Made by a program: the position numbers and the translations under genes. From contig JASJCR010000021.1 in assembly GCA_030065875.1 (NCBI GenBank), positions 1 through 64,000 of the forward strand: 64,000 nt of DNA, in the 5' to 3' direction. Below the pieces are notes generated by a model. The model did no database searches and had not been told where the DNA came from. It saw only the letters and a list, made by a program, of their open reading frames with translations. This document shows, in pieces, positions 16,608 through 24,513 of the stretch. Source of the DNA: Ardenticatenaceae bacterium. GTDB lineage: Bacteria; Chloroflexota; Anaerolineae; Promineifilales; Promineifilaceae. The stretch's first letter is position 1, and each line of letters starts with the position of its first letter.

Positions 16608-17975
16608 ATGACGTCTGATTTAACCACAGCAACGGCCGTGCCCGGCCCCACCGGCTTTCGCCAAACTTTTCGCCGCGCCCGGCGGCTGCAGCGCGATCCG
16701 CTGCCCACGTTTCTGGCCCTGCAGCGGGAATATGGTGATGCCATCTATCTAAATCTGGGGCGACTGCAGCTCATGCTCCTTTGCCATCCCGATCACGTCC
16801 AGCACATTTTGCGCGACAACTACCGCAGCTATCGCAAAGGGGTATTTAATGCGCCGCTTGAACCGCTGCTGGGAAACGGCCTGCTGACCAGTGAAGGTGA
16901 TTACTGGCTGAGCCAGCGCCGTCTGGCCCAGCCGGCCTTCCACAAACAGCGATTAGCCGGCCTGGTTGAGCTGATGTCGCAATCCGTGCGGCCGGTTCTC
17001 GATCGATGGCGGGCAGCGGCCGCTTCTGGCCAACCTCACAACATCGCCCCGGACATGAACCAGTTGACCCTGGATATTGTGGGAAACGCCCTGTTCGGGA
17101 CCGACACGCAGCATATGGCCTCTGTCTGGCGCGAGGCGTTCGCCATCGCCCTCTCCCATATCGACTATCACAGCACGCATCCTTTTGCGCTCCCGGACTG
17201 GGTCCCTACGCGGCGCAACCGGCGCTATCAGCAGGCGGTGCGGCAGCTGGATGCGGCCGTCTATGAGATCATTGCCGCGCGGCGCAGCCGGCCGAACGGG
17301 CATCACGACCTGCTGGCGATGCTGCTCGAGGCTCGGGACGCCGAAACCGGGATCGGCATGAACGACCAGCAGCTGCGCGATGAAGTGATGACGTTTATTT
17401 TGGCCGGTCACGAAACCACGGCCCACGGGCTGGCCTGGTCGCTGGCGCTGCTGGCCCGGCACCGCGCAGCAGCTGAAAAGCTGCGCGCCGAGCTGGATGA
17501 CGTGCTGAACGGCCGTTTGCCCACGCTCGACGATCTGCCCCAGCTGCCGTATACGCGCATGGTGCTCGATGAGTCGCTGCGTCTTTACCCACCCTCGGTT
17601 ATCATCCCGCGGCAGGCCAACAAGGATGATATCGTGGCTGGCTGGGCCGTCCCGGCCGATACGGCGGTTTTGCTCAGCCAGTATGTCACCCACCGTCATC
17701 CCGACTTCTGGCCTGACCCAGAACGTTTTGATCCGGAGCGTTTTTCTCCGGCCAAAGTCAAGGCTCGCCACCGCTTTGCCTATCTGCCCTTTGGGGCCGG
17801 TCCTCGCATCTGCATCGGGCAGCATTTCGCGCTAATGGAAGGGCAGCTAATTCTGGCGTCAGTGGCTCAGGCGTTTGATTGGGAGCTGATAAATGGGGAG
17901 TTTCCGGAGCTGGAAACGGCCGTGACGCTGCGCCCCCGCGGTGGATTATCTCTTCTGCTTCACAATCGGCAGTAG
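16608..17975 (+). CDS. Cytochrome P450
   Basis: 455 residues. The I-helix oxygen-activation motif is AGHETT (about 265-270), the ExxR motif is in DESLRLYPP (about 321), PERF is present as PDPERFDPERF, and the heme loop is FGAGPRICIG with the Cys ligand near residue 401. The overall form is close to the CYP102/CYP4-like soluble bacterial branch with FIL-type I-helix start. There is no membrane anchor. No ferredoxin or reductase gene adjoins it, so redox partners must come from elsewhere. TATAAT 9 bp before the ATG and no Shine-Dalgarno suggest a near-leaderless transcript. The LuxR-type regulator follows 12 bp after the stop and may be co-transcribed. Confidence 0.93.
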   Translation: MTSDLTTATAVPGPTGFRQTFRRARRLQRDPLPTFLALQREYGDAIYLNLGRLQLMLLCHPDHVQHILRDNYRSYRKGVFNAPLEPLLGNGLLTSEGDYWLSQRRLAQPAFHKQRLAGLVELMSQSVRPVLDRWRAAAASGQPHNIAPDMNQLTLDIVGNALFGTDTQHMASVWREAFAIALSHIDYHSTHPFALPDWVPTRRNRRYQQAVRQLDAAVYEIIAARRSRPNGHHDLLAMLLEARDAETGIGMNDQQLRDEVMTFILAGHETTAHGLAWSLALLARHRAAAEKLRAELDDVLNGRLPTLDDLPQLPYTRMVLDESLRLYPPSVIIPRQANKDDIVAGWAVPADTAVLLSQYVTHRHPDFWPDPERFDPERFSPAKVKARHRFAYLPFGAGPRICIGQHFALMEGQLILASVAQAFDWELINGEFPELETAVTLRPRGGLSLLLHNRQ

Positions 17976-17987
17976 GGAGAATATTTC

Positions 17988-20774
17988 ATGTCTAGCAGCT
18001 TGCTACAAACAAAACTTTATATTCCCCCTGCTCGGCCCAGGCTGGTCAGCCGCCCGCGTCTGTTCACACGGCTCACTGAAGGGCTGGCCTCCAGAGTAAC
18101 GCTAATCTCCGCCCCGGCCGGATTTGGCAAAACCACGCTGGTGAGCGAGTGGATCAAAGAATTACGAAATAGGAAATACGAAATACGAGAAACGAGTAAA
18201 AAGAATCCAGCCGTAGATCGTCCTTCGTCTTTCGTATTTCGGGTGTCTTGGCTGTCGCTGGATGAGGAGGACAGCGACCCCGACCGCTTTTTAAAATATT
18301 TTATCGCCGCTTTGCAACAGATCGAGACAGATGTCGGTGCAAAAGCGCTCAACCTTTTGTACGCTCCTCAGCCGCCGCAAATCAAATCGACTTTAACGAC
18401 CCTGCTCAACGAGATGACGACCGTCTCAGACGATTTTGTCATCGTGCTCGATGATTATCACCTGGTCAAGGCCAAAGCGGTTGACGACATCCTGACCTTT
18501 TTGCTCAATCATTCCCTACCGCAGATGCACCTCATCATTAACAGCCGCTCTGATCCGGATCTGCCTCTAGCCCGCCTGCGCGGCCGGGGTGAGCTGAGCG
18601 AGCTGCGCGCCGCTGATCTACGCTTTACCCCAACCGAAGCGGCGGAATTTCTCAATCGGGCGATGGGGCTCGACCTGGCACCAGAAGAAATCGCCGCCCT
18701 GGAAACCCGTATCGAAGGGTGGATTGCCGGTCTACAGCTGGTGGCTCTTTCTTTACAGGGGCGCACGAATACCGCCGACTTTATCGAGGCGTTTACGGGA
18801 AGCCATCGTTTTGTTCTGGATTATCTGGTTGAAGAGGTTCTGGAGCACCAACCGGAACCCGTGCACCGTTTCTTGCTGCAGACAGCTATTCTCAAACGGC
18901 TGTGCGGCGCTTTGTGTGATGCGGTGACCGGGCAGCAAAATGGGAAAGAGATGCTGGCAACGCTGGAACGCAGCAATCTCTTCATTGTGCCGCTGGATGA
19001 CGAGCGTCAATGGTATCGCTATCATCACCTTTTGGCCGATGTGCTGCACGCTCGTTTAATGGAAGAAGAGCCCCATCTTGCTGCTGACCTACATCAGCGG
19101 GCAAGTAAGTGGTACGAGCAGCACGATTTACCGGCCGACGCCATTCGTCACGCCTTTGAAGCCGAAGATTTCGAACGGGCAGCGAGCCTGGTTCAGCGGG
19201 CGTGGCCGATGATGCGCCAGAGCTATCCCGACGCTGCACTCGTGCATTGGGTGAAGGCACTGCCGGGTGACGTGCTCCGCGGCCGGCCGATCCTCAACGT
19301 GTATTATGCCACCGCTTCAATCCCCGGTAAGCCGGGCACAGCCGAGACCCATCTACGAGACGCAGAACGGTGGCTAGAAACAAACGGCCAAGCTGAAGCA
19401 AACGCCGCCCAATCGGCCGTCCTCAATAAAGAAGAGCTTCGTTCTCTGCCGGGAATGATCGCCTTTGCCCGTGCTTACCAGGCCGGGGCTTTGGGCAATA
19501 GAGCAGACACCGTTAAATACGCGCAGCAGGCGCTCGACCTCCTACCTGAGAATGAGTACCTGTATCGCGGGTCGGCGGCAGTTCTTCTTGCGTTTGCGCA
19601 CTGGTCCAGCGGAGAGTTGGAATCAGCCCATCGATCGATTGTTGACGGCCTGTCCAGTATGCAGAAGTCAGGTGATAGCAGTGCGGCAATCAGCGCCTTA
19701 TACATCCAGGCTGATATCAGAAGGGCGCAAGGTCATCTGCGCCAGGCCCACCGCATCGGTCAACAGGCGCTGAAAGTTGCGGCCGATCACGGTCAGCCGG
19801 TTCCCCAAGGCACGGCCGATGTGTACACGGTGTTGAGCGAGCTGCACCACGAGCGGAATAAATTGGATATTGCCGCACAACATCTAGTGAAAGGTCAGGA
19901 CCTGGGCGAGCATGCCGCCCTGCAGGCAGCGCGCCATCGCTGGTATATGTCTATGGCCCGTATTAAAGAAGCTCAGGGTGATCTGGAGGGCGCTCTTGAT
20001 CTGCTTGATGAGGCCCAGCGGGTATATTTCGAGAACCCCGCCCCTGATGTGCGCCCCATACCAGCAATAAAGGCGCGGTTATGGGTGAAGCAGGGGCGGC
20101 TGTCTGACGCTCTAGCCTGGGTTCGCGAGGCAAACTTATCCACGGCCGACGTACTTTCCTACCTGCGGGAGTTTGAGCACATTACGCTGGCGAGAGTACT
20201 CATCAGTCGGTACCGGACCGATCAGGCAAAGCAGGCCATCCACGATGCGGCAGGGCTGCTTGAGCGTCTAGGGCAGGTGGCCAAAAGTGGAGGGCGGCTG
20301 AGAAGCGTGATCGAAATCCTGATCTTGCAGGCTCTTGTGCATCAAGCTCAAGGTGACATTCCGGCCGCCCTCAAACCGCTGCAGCAGGCGCTTAAACTGG
20401 CCGAACCGGAGGATTATGTTCGCCTTTTTGTCGATGAAGGTGTTTCCATGGTCCACTTGCTACACGAAGCCATTTCCCAGCAGATTTCGCCCGAATACGC
20501 CCGGCGGCTGCTGGACGACCTCCCCGCTCTTCCATCAGAGCAAATCATCCAGAGCAAAGCCCAGCCCCCGCTCATCGACCCCTTAAGCAAACGCGAACTT
20601 GAAATTCTCCACCACATCGCCCAGGGTTTGACCAATCAGGATATCGCCGATCAACTCTATCTGTCGCTCTACACCGTCAAAGCCCACGCGCGCAATATTT
20701 ACGGCAAACTTGGCGTGAGCAACCGCACCCAGGCCGTAACCCGATCCAGGGAGTTGGGGATCCTGCCCGATTGA
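17988..20774 (+). CDS. MalT-like LuxR-family regulator with in-frame repeat insertion
   Basis: 928 residues. Starts SSLLQTKLYIPPARPRLVSRPRL as in large ATP-binding LuxR (LAL/MalT) regulators. Walker A is SAPAGFGKTTLVSEW (around 41-55); VIVLDDYHLV follows as Walker B. Then come a winged helix, TPR-like repeats and a C-terminal LuxR helix-turn-helix (864-925, PLSKRELEILHHIAQGLTNQDIA). Residues about 58-85 are an extra Arg/Lys/Ser-rich segment, encoded by a hairpin-forming repeat (18162-18241), between Walker A helix and WLSLDE. The frame stays open. The stop of the P450 lies 12 bp upstream; the regulator may control it. Confidence 0.9.
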   Translation: MSSSLLQTKLYIPPARPRLVSRPRLFTRLTEGLASRVTLISAPAGFGKTTLVSEWIKELRNRKYEIRETSKKNPAVDRPSSFVFRVSWLSLDEEDSDPDRFLKYFIAALQQIETDVGAKALNLLYAPQPPQIKSTLTTLLNEMTTVSDDFVIVLDDYHLVKAKAVDDILTFLLNHSLPQMHLIINSRSDPDLPLARLRGRGELSELRAADLRFTPTEAAEFLNRAMGLDLAPEEIAALETRIEGWIAGLQLVALSLQGRTNTADFIEAFTGSHRFVLDYLVEEVLEHQPEPVHRFLLQTAILKRLCGALCDAVTGQQNGKEMLATLERSNLFIVPLDDERQWYRYHHLLADVLHARLMEEEPHLAADLHQRASKWYEQHDLPADAIRHAFEAEDFERAASLVQRAWPMMRQSYPDAALVHWVKALPGDVLRGRPILNVYYATASIPGKPGTAETHLRDAERWLETNGQAEANAAQSAVLNKEELRSLPGMIAFARAYQAGALGNRADTVKYAQQALDLLPENEYLYRGSAAVLLAFAHWSSGELESAHRSIVDGLSSMQKSGDSSAAISALYIQADIRRAQGHLRQAHRIGQQALKVAADHGQPVPQGTADVYTVLSELHHERNKLDIAAQHLVKGQDLGEHAALQAARHRWYMSMARIKEAQGDLEGALDLLDEAQRVYFENPAPDVRPIPAIKARLWVKQGRLSDALAWVREANLSTADVLSYLREFEHITLARVLISRYRTDQAKQAIHDAAGLLERLGQVAKSGGRLRSVIEILILQALVHQAQGDIPAALKPLQQALKLAEPEDYVRLFVDEGVSMVHLLHEAISQQISPEYARRLLDDLPALPSEQIIQSKAQPPLIDPLSKRELEILHHIAQGLTNQDIADQLYLSLYTVKAHARNIYGKLGVSNRTQAVTRSRELGILPD
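18162..18241. repeat. In-frame hairpin repeat inside the MalT-like gene
   Basis: The arms CGAAATACGA (18179-18188) and TCGTATTTCG (18232-18241) are exact complements, extended by degenerate TACGAAATA and CTTCGTCTT iterations. The block interrupts the normal Walker A to WLSLDE spacing but keeps the reading frame, adding about 28 residues. It has the look of an intergenic palindromic repeat that has entered a gene. Confidence 0.65.
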
Positions 20775-21165
20775 TTAGCAGCTCTCATAAAAAATCAATC
20801 TGCCTACAGAGCTGAACCAAAGCGGCGATGGCCCGCCAGTTGCAAATATGCTCAGAATGGGAGCGCAGCGGCGTGAAGAGCGTTCAGGATGGCTGATTTG
20901 AAGAGATGATAGCGCCTGGATGGCAAACGACACCTTTATGTCAGTTGACGATTTAACCCATCCACATTGGTAGGGGCTTGGCTAGCCAAGCCCTTACACC
21001 GGATCGCAAGGTAGCAGCTTGGGTTAAGTATTAGTCCCTCGAATAGTTCTTTAGAGGTATGACATACTCCTACCTGTCACGTAAGCTTCTTAAAGAATAC
21101 CGTGATGACCAGCATATGAGTCAGAAGGTGTTGTAGTACGGTCATTTCCTTACAGGAGACAGGAC
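20775..21165. other. Intergenic stretch with a dispersed palindromic repeat
   Basis: No gene is seen. The repeat GATTTAACCCATCCACATTGG (20950-20970) leads into a near-perfect 28-nt palindrome at 20970-20997 (core GGGCTTGGCTAGCCAAGCCC). The same unit recurs at 62890-62952. The last 100 bp probably hold the promoter of the oxidoreductase gene; GGAGA precedes its ATG. Confidence 0.6.
20950..20997. repeat. Dispersed palindromic repeat, copy 1
   Basis: A 21-bp leader followed by a palindrome GTAG-GGGCTTGGC-TA-GCCAAGCCC-TTAC. The copy at 62890-62952 shares the leader exactly and carries a duplicated left half. A REP-like unit unrelated in sequence to the AGATTGG family. Confidence 0.7.
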
Positions 21166-22125
21166 ATGAAAGCATTTAAACATGAAAGATATGGCGCTTC
21201 CGATGTACTGGAGTTACAAGAGGTCCAAAAGCCGGTGGCCGGAGCGGGTGAAGTATTGGTAAAAACCCAGGCAGCCGCGCTAAATCCGGCCGACTGGCGC
21301 ACCATGAGGGGCGATCCATTTTTTATTCGCCTGGAGACCGGGCTGTTTCAACCCAAATTCGGAATTCTCGGAGCGGACATCGCCGGGCGAGTCGAGGCGG
21401 TTGGCCCTGGCGTCACCCGGTTCAAACCGGGAGATGAAGTCTTTGGCGACATCGGTGCGGGCGGCTTTGCCGAATACGCCTGTGCGCCCGAAGAAAAATT
21501 TGCGCTGAAACCGACCAATTTATCGTTGGCGGAAGCGGCCGCCGTGCCCAAAGCAGCCATCACCGCCCTGCAGGGGATTCGCGATTACGGGCAGACTCAG
21601 CCGGGACAAACGGTGTTGATAAACGGTGCATCTGGTGGGGTAGGTACCTTTGCGGTGCAGATTGCCAAATCGCTTGGCGCAATCGTGACCGGCGTGTGCA
21701 GCACGCGAAACCTGGAGCTGGTGCGCTCAATTGGGGCGGATCACGTCGTTGATTACACCAGAGAGGATTTTACCAACCAGACCTACGACCTGATATTTGA
21801 TGCCGTTGGCAATCGTTCCGTTGGGGATTATCAGCGTGCTCTAAAACCGGCCGGAATCGGTGTGATCGCCGGATTTACGACGCTGACGCATATGGTCAAG
21901 ATCATGCTTCTGGGACCCTGGATTTCAAAGAGAGGCGGTCAAAAAATCGCCCCGATGAACGCCAACATCAATCAAAAAGATTTGGGTTTTCTGAAAGGGT
22001 TGATTGAAGCAGGCCATGTAAAGCCGGTCATCGACAGATGTTATCCCTTTGGCCAAATTCCTGAGGCGGTGGCCTATCTTGAAAAAGGGCACGCTCGGGG
22101 GAAAGTTGTGATTACTGTAAAATAA
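21166..22125 (+). CDS. NAD(P)-dependent medium-chain alcohol dehydrogenase/quinone reductase
   Basis: 319 residues. GroES-like N-domain (EVLVKTQAAALNPADWRTMRG, GADIAGRVEAVGPGVTRFKPGDEVFG) and a Rossmann domain with INGASGGVGTFAVQIAKSLGA (about 145-165). The structural-zinc cysteine cluster and catalytic Cys of zinc alcohol dehydrogenases are missing, which places it with the zinc-independent quinone oxidoreductase branch. The typical ending YLEKGHARGKVVITV is intact. It probably reduces quinones or enones with NADPH. Single gene with its own promoter. Confidence 0.88.
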   Translation: MKAFKHERYGASDVLELQEVQKPVAGAGEVLVKTQAAALNPADWRTMRGDPFFIRLETGLFQPKFGILGADIAGRVEAVGPGVTRFKPGDEVFGDIGAGGFAEYACAPEEKFALKPTNLSLAEAAAVPKAAITALQGIRDYGQTQPGQTVLINGASGGVGTFAVQIAKSLGAIVTGVCSTRNLELVRSIGADHVVDYTREDFTNQTYDLIFDAVGNRSVGDYQRALKPAGIGVIAGFTTLTHMVKIMLLGPWISKRGGQKIAPMNANINQKDLGFLKGLIEAGHVKPVIDRCYPFGQIPEAVAYLEKGHARGKVVITVK

Positions 22126-22431
22126 TTTCCCTCCCCAGCTCACCTAAAGTTCAAAAGCAGATGGTTAAAAATTGTGTCCTCTCACGGTCCGACAAGCTCC
22201 CCTCCCCGCGTCGGGGAGGGGTGAGTTGAATGCCAAAAGACCCACCCCCTAACCCCCTCCCGAATCGGGAGTGGGGATTAGTCGGACTGAAAAGCGCATT
22301 TTCTCATTAATCGGTCCGACCCTGAATCCGCATCGGGGAAGGGGGATTTGATCACTATAGACAACTCTCTCTGTTAATAAGCAACCACTGACTTTCTTAA
22401 AAAGATAAAGCAAAAAAAGAAGAGCAAAATT
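22126..22431. repeat. Intergenic dispersed GC-rich repeat, copy 2
   Basis: No gene is seen in this 306-bp gap. Bases 22199-22221 form a perfect 9-bp stem (CCCCTCCCC, loop GCGTC, GGGGAGGGG); a second hairpin, CTCCCGA-A-TCGGGAG, follows. The words GGGGAGGGGTGA and CCAAAAGACCCACCC and the flanking GTCGGACTGA are shared with 3640-3722. The distal part is AT-rich and probably holds the promoter of the next gene. Confidence 0.55.
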
Positions 22432-23532
22432 ATGAAGAAGAAATTTATCATTCCCGTTTTATTCATCATTTTTACCGCCCTCGGCGTTGGCATATGGTCT
22501 ACCACATCCATCGAGCCGATCACGTCATGTGATCCGATTGGAGACGCCCGGCCGCTGTGCGACTGGCAAAACCCGGAAGATATGGTGGCCCTCTCAGACG
22601 GCCGTCACGTGATTGTCAGTGAATTTGGCGATCAAAATGGTGCCCGGCCGGGCACGCTGGCCCTGCTTGACCTGGAAACAGAGACGCGACACCTGCTCTA
22701 CAACGGGGGGTCTGATGCCCAATCTGGCCCCTGGGGAGAGGACAACTGCCAGGAACCCGCTGACGGAGAATTTTCCCCACACGGCATTCACGTCAGCCAA
22801 CGCGCCGAGGGGCAGCTGCAGCTGCTGGCGGTGCAGCACGCCGGCCGGGAATCGGTGGAGATGTTTGAGGTCATACCGTCTGACGACCGCTGGACCCTGG
22901 CCTGGCGGGGGTGTGTCATCGCTCCGCAAGGCAGCATGATCAACGATGTCGTAGGCACCCCCGATGGTGGCTTTCTCGTGACCCACATGATGCCCAACGA
23001 GGGCGGCACGGCAGCCATGTTTGCCGAATATCTGAAAAGCAGCATGCTGGGCGTTAAAAGCGGTTATGTCCTGGCCTGGCGGCCGGATGAAGGATTCAGC
23101 CAGCTGGTCAGCAGCGAGGGTACCGTGCCTAATGGCATCGAGATCGCGGCTGATGGGGTAACGGTTTTTGTCAACTACAGCGCCGGTGGAGAAGTGCGCC
23201 GGATCAACCGCCTCACTGATGAGATCGAAGCCAGCAATTCGAACTTACCCCCTCTCGATAACGCCAGCTGGACCCCGGACGGCCGTTTGCTGGTGGCCGG
23301 TTCAACCGGCAGCATGCTCGAGGGGATGGCGTGCACCAATTTGGAGGTGGGCAGCTGCCCTGCGCCATTTGCCATCATCGCCGTTGATCCGGAAACGCTT
23401 GAAAGTGATGTCATTTACGAAGGTGGACCCGGCACGCCGGGCGGTGGCGGCACGGTCGGCCTCATGGTGAGCGATGGCTCGCTGCTGATCGGCACCTTTG
23501 CCGGGGATCGGATCGTGCGGGTGGAACCGTAA
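22432..23532 (+). CDS. Secreted SMP-30/gluconolactonase-like beta-propeller protein
   Basis: 366 residues with an N-terminal membrane or signal segment (FIIPVLFIIFTALGVGIW). The mature part shows repeated propeller strands (LSDGRHVIVSEFGD, TPDGGFLVTHMM, AADGVTVFVNYSAGGEVRRINR, DGSLLIGTFAGDRIVRV) as in SMP-30/gluconolactonase/strictosidine-synthase-like domains. Paired cysteines (TSCDP/PLCDW and ACTN/GSCP) suggest disulfides outside the cell. Its activity is unknown. Its stop lies 4 bp from the stop of the convergent radical SAM gene. Confidence 0.72.
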   Translation: MKKKFIIPVLFIIFTALGVGIWSTTSIEPITSCDPIGDARPLCDWQNPEDMVALSDGRHVIVSEFGDQNGARPGTLALLDLETETRHLLYNGGSDAQSGPWGEDNCQEPADGEFSPHGIHVSQRAEGQLQLLAVQHAGRESVEMFEVIPSDDRWTLAWRGCVIAPQGSMINDVVGTPDGGFLVTHMMPNEGGTAAMFAEYLKSSMLGVKSGYVLAWRPDEGFSQLVSSEGTVPNGIEIAADGVTVFVNYSAGGEVRRINRLTDEIEASNSNLPPLDNASWTPDGRLLVAGSTGSMLEGMACTNLEVGSCPAPFAIIAVDPETLESDVIYEGGPGTPGGGGTVGLMVSDGSLLIGTFAGDRIVRVEP

Positions 23533-23536
23533 ATTA

Positions 23537-24499
23537 TCACCCTCGCGTATCAAACCGATGCAGCCCGGCCGTGCGGGCGTGCTGCACGACCTGGAGGTAT
23601 TCATGACCGTGAATTCGCCGGTTGATCTCGCTGTAGTAACGATCGCTGACCTTGGCGGCCGGATAATATTGATCCATGATATTGACGTAGGTATCCGGCG
23701 AGATTTCTTCGGCCAGAAAGCGCATAATGCGGCCGCTGTCTGCCACCAAACCCGGCATCACCAGATGCCGAACCAGCAGGCCGCGACGGGCCAGGCCGTT
23801 TTGATCGAGCTGCAGCGAACCAACCTGGCGATACATCTCCTTCAGCGAACGGCGGGCTGCGGCCGGGTAGTCACGCGCTTTGAGATAGCGAAACGACAAC
23901 TGCTCATCCCATATCTTGAAATCCGGCATATAGATGTCGACCACGCCATCGAGCAGTTCGAGACTGCGCAGCGAATCATAAGCGGACGTGTTGTAGACGA
24001 TCGGTAGGGTCAAACCCGCTTCGGCCGCGACGAGCAGCGCCTCCAGAGCCTGCGGCACCACGTGCTCCGGCGTCACCCAGTTGATGTTGTGACACCCCAT
24101 CTCCTGCAGTTCAAGCATCATAGACGCCAGGCGGAGCGGGGTAACTTCTTGACCTACCTCGCGCATGTGGCTGATATCGGCATTTTGACAAAAGACGCAG
24201 CGGAGGTTGCACATGGCGAAGAAAATGGTGCCGCTGCCTTTCCAGCCGCGCAAACAATCTTCCTCACCAAAGTGAGGGAAATAGCTGGCCACCTTTGCCA
24301 GCCGACCGGTGTGACAAACACCACGTTCATCCTGCAGCCGGTCAACCTCGCAATCACGTGGACAAATGCGACAATCGCCTAACTCCATGAGTGCAGCTTC
24401 AACCCGCCCTTTTAGGTCCCCCCGGCGGTGAAGGGTGACGTACCCTGCCTCGGTCGGTCGGTGCCCACCGGCCGGAGGATTTCCCGTTGGCAATGACAT
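23537..24499 (-). CDS. Radical SAM protein, PflX (COG1313)-like
   Basis: About 320 residues from MSLPTGNPPAGG; the earlier ATG at 24526 would overlap the upstream gene. The radical SAM cluster motif is CNLRCVFC (CxxxCxxC). It is preceded by an extra cysteine region, CRICPRDCEVDR...GVCHTG, that marks the PflX/PflA-like group. SAM binding is supported by NINWVTPEH and the GVVDIYMPDFKIWD strand. These are activase-like enzymes with unknown partners. Only 14 bp separate it from the ATP-grasp gene, so they form an operon. Confidence 0.85.
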   Translation of the reverse strand: MSLPTGNPPAGGHRPTEAGYVTLHRRGDLKGRVEAALMELGDCRICPRDCEVDRLQDERGVCHTGRLAKVASYFPHFGEEDCLRGWKGSGTIFFAMCNLRCVFCQNADISHMREVGQEVTPLRLASMMLELQEMGCHNINWVTPEHVVPQALEALLVAAEAGLTLPIVYNTSAYDSLRSLELLDGVVDIYMPDFKIWDEQLSFRYLKARDYPAAARRSLKEMYRQVGSLQLDQNGLARRGLLVRHLVMPGLVADSGRIMRFLAEEISPDTYVNIMDQYYPAAKVSDRYYSEINRRIHGHEYLQVVQHARTAGLHRFDTRG

Positions 24500-24513
24500 G
24501 TCAACCGCCCTGC

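Noticed and set aside
16953-17825. Long antisense open frame over the P450 gene
   Set aside because: It is a codon-bias shadow: no ribosome-binding site, no recognisable domain, and the sense strand encodes a complete P450. The same applies to antisense frames at 36813-37535 and 46757-47131.
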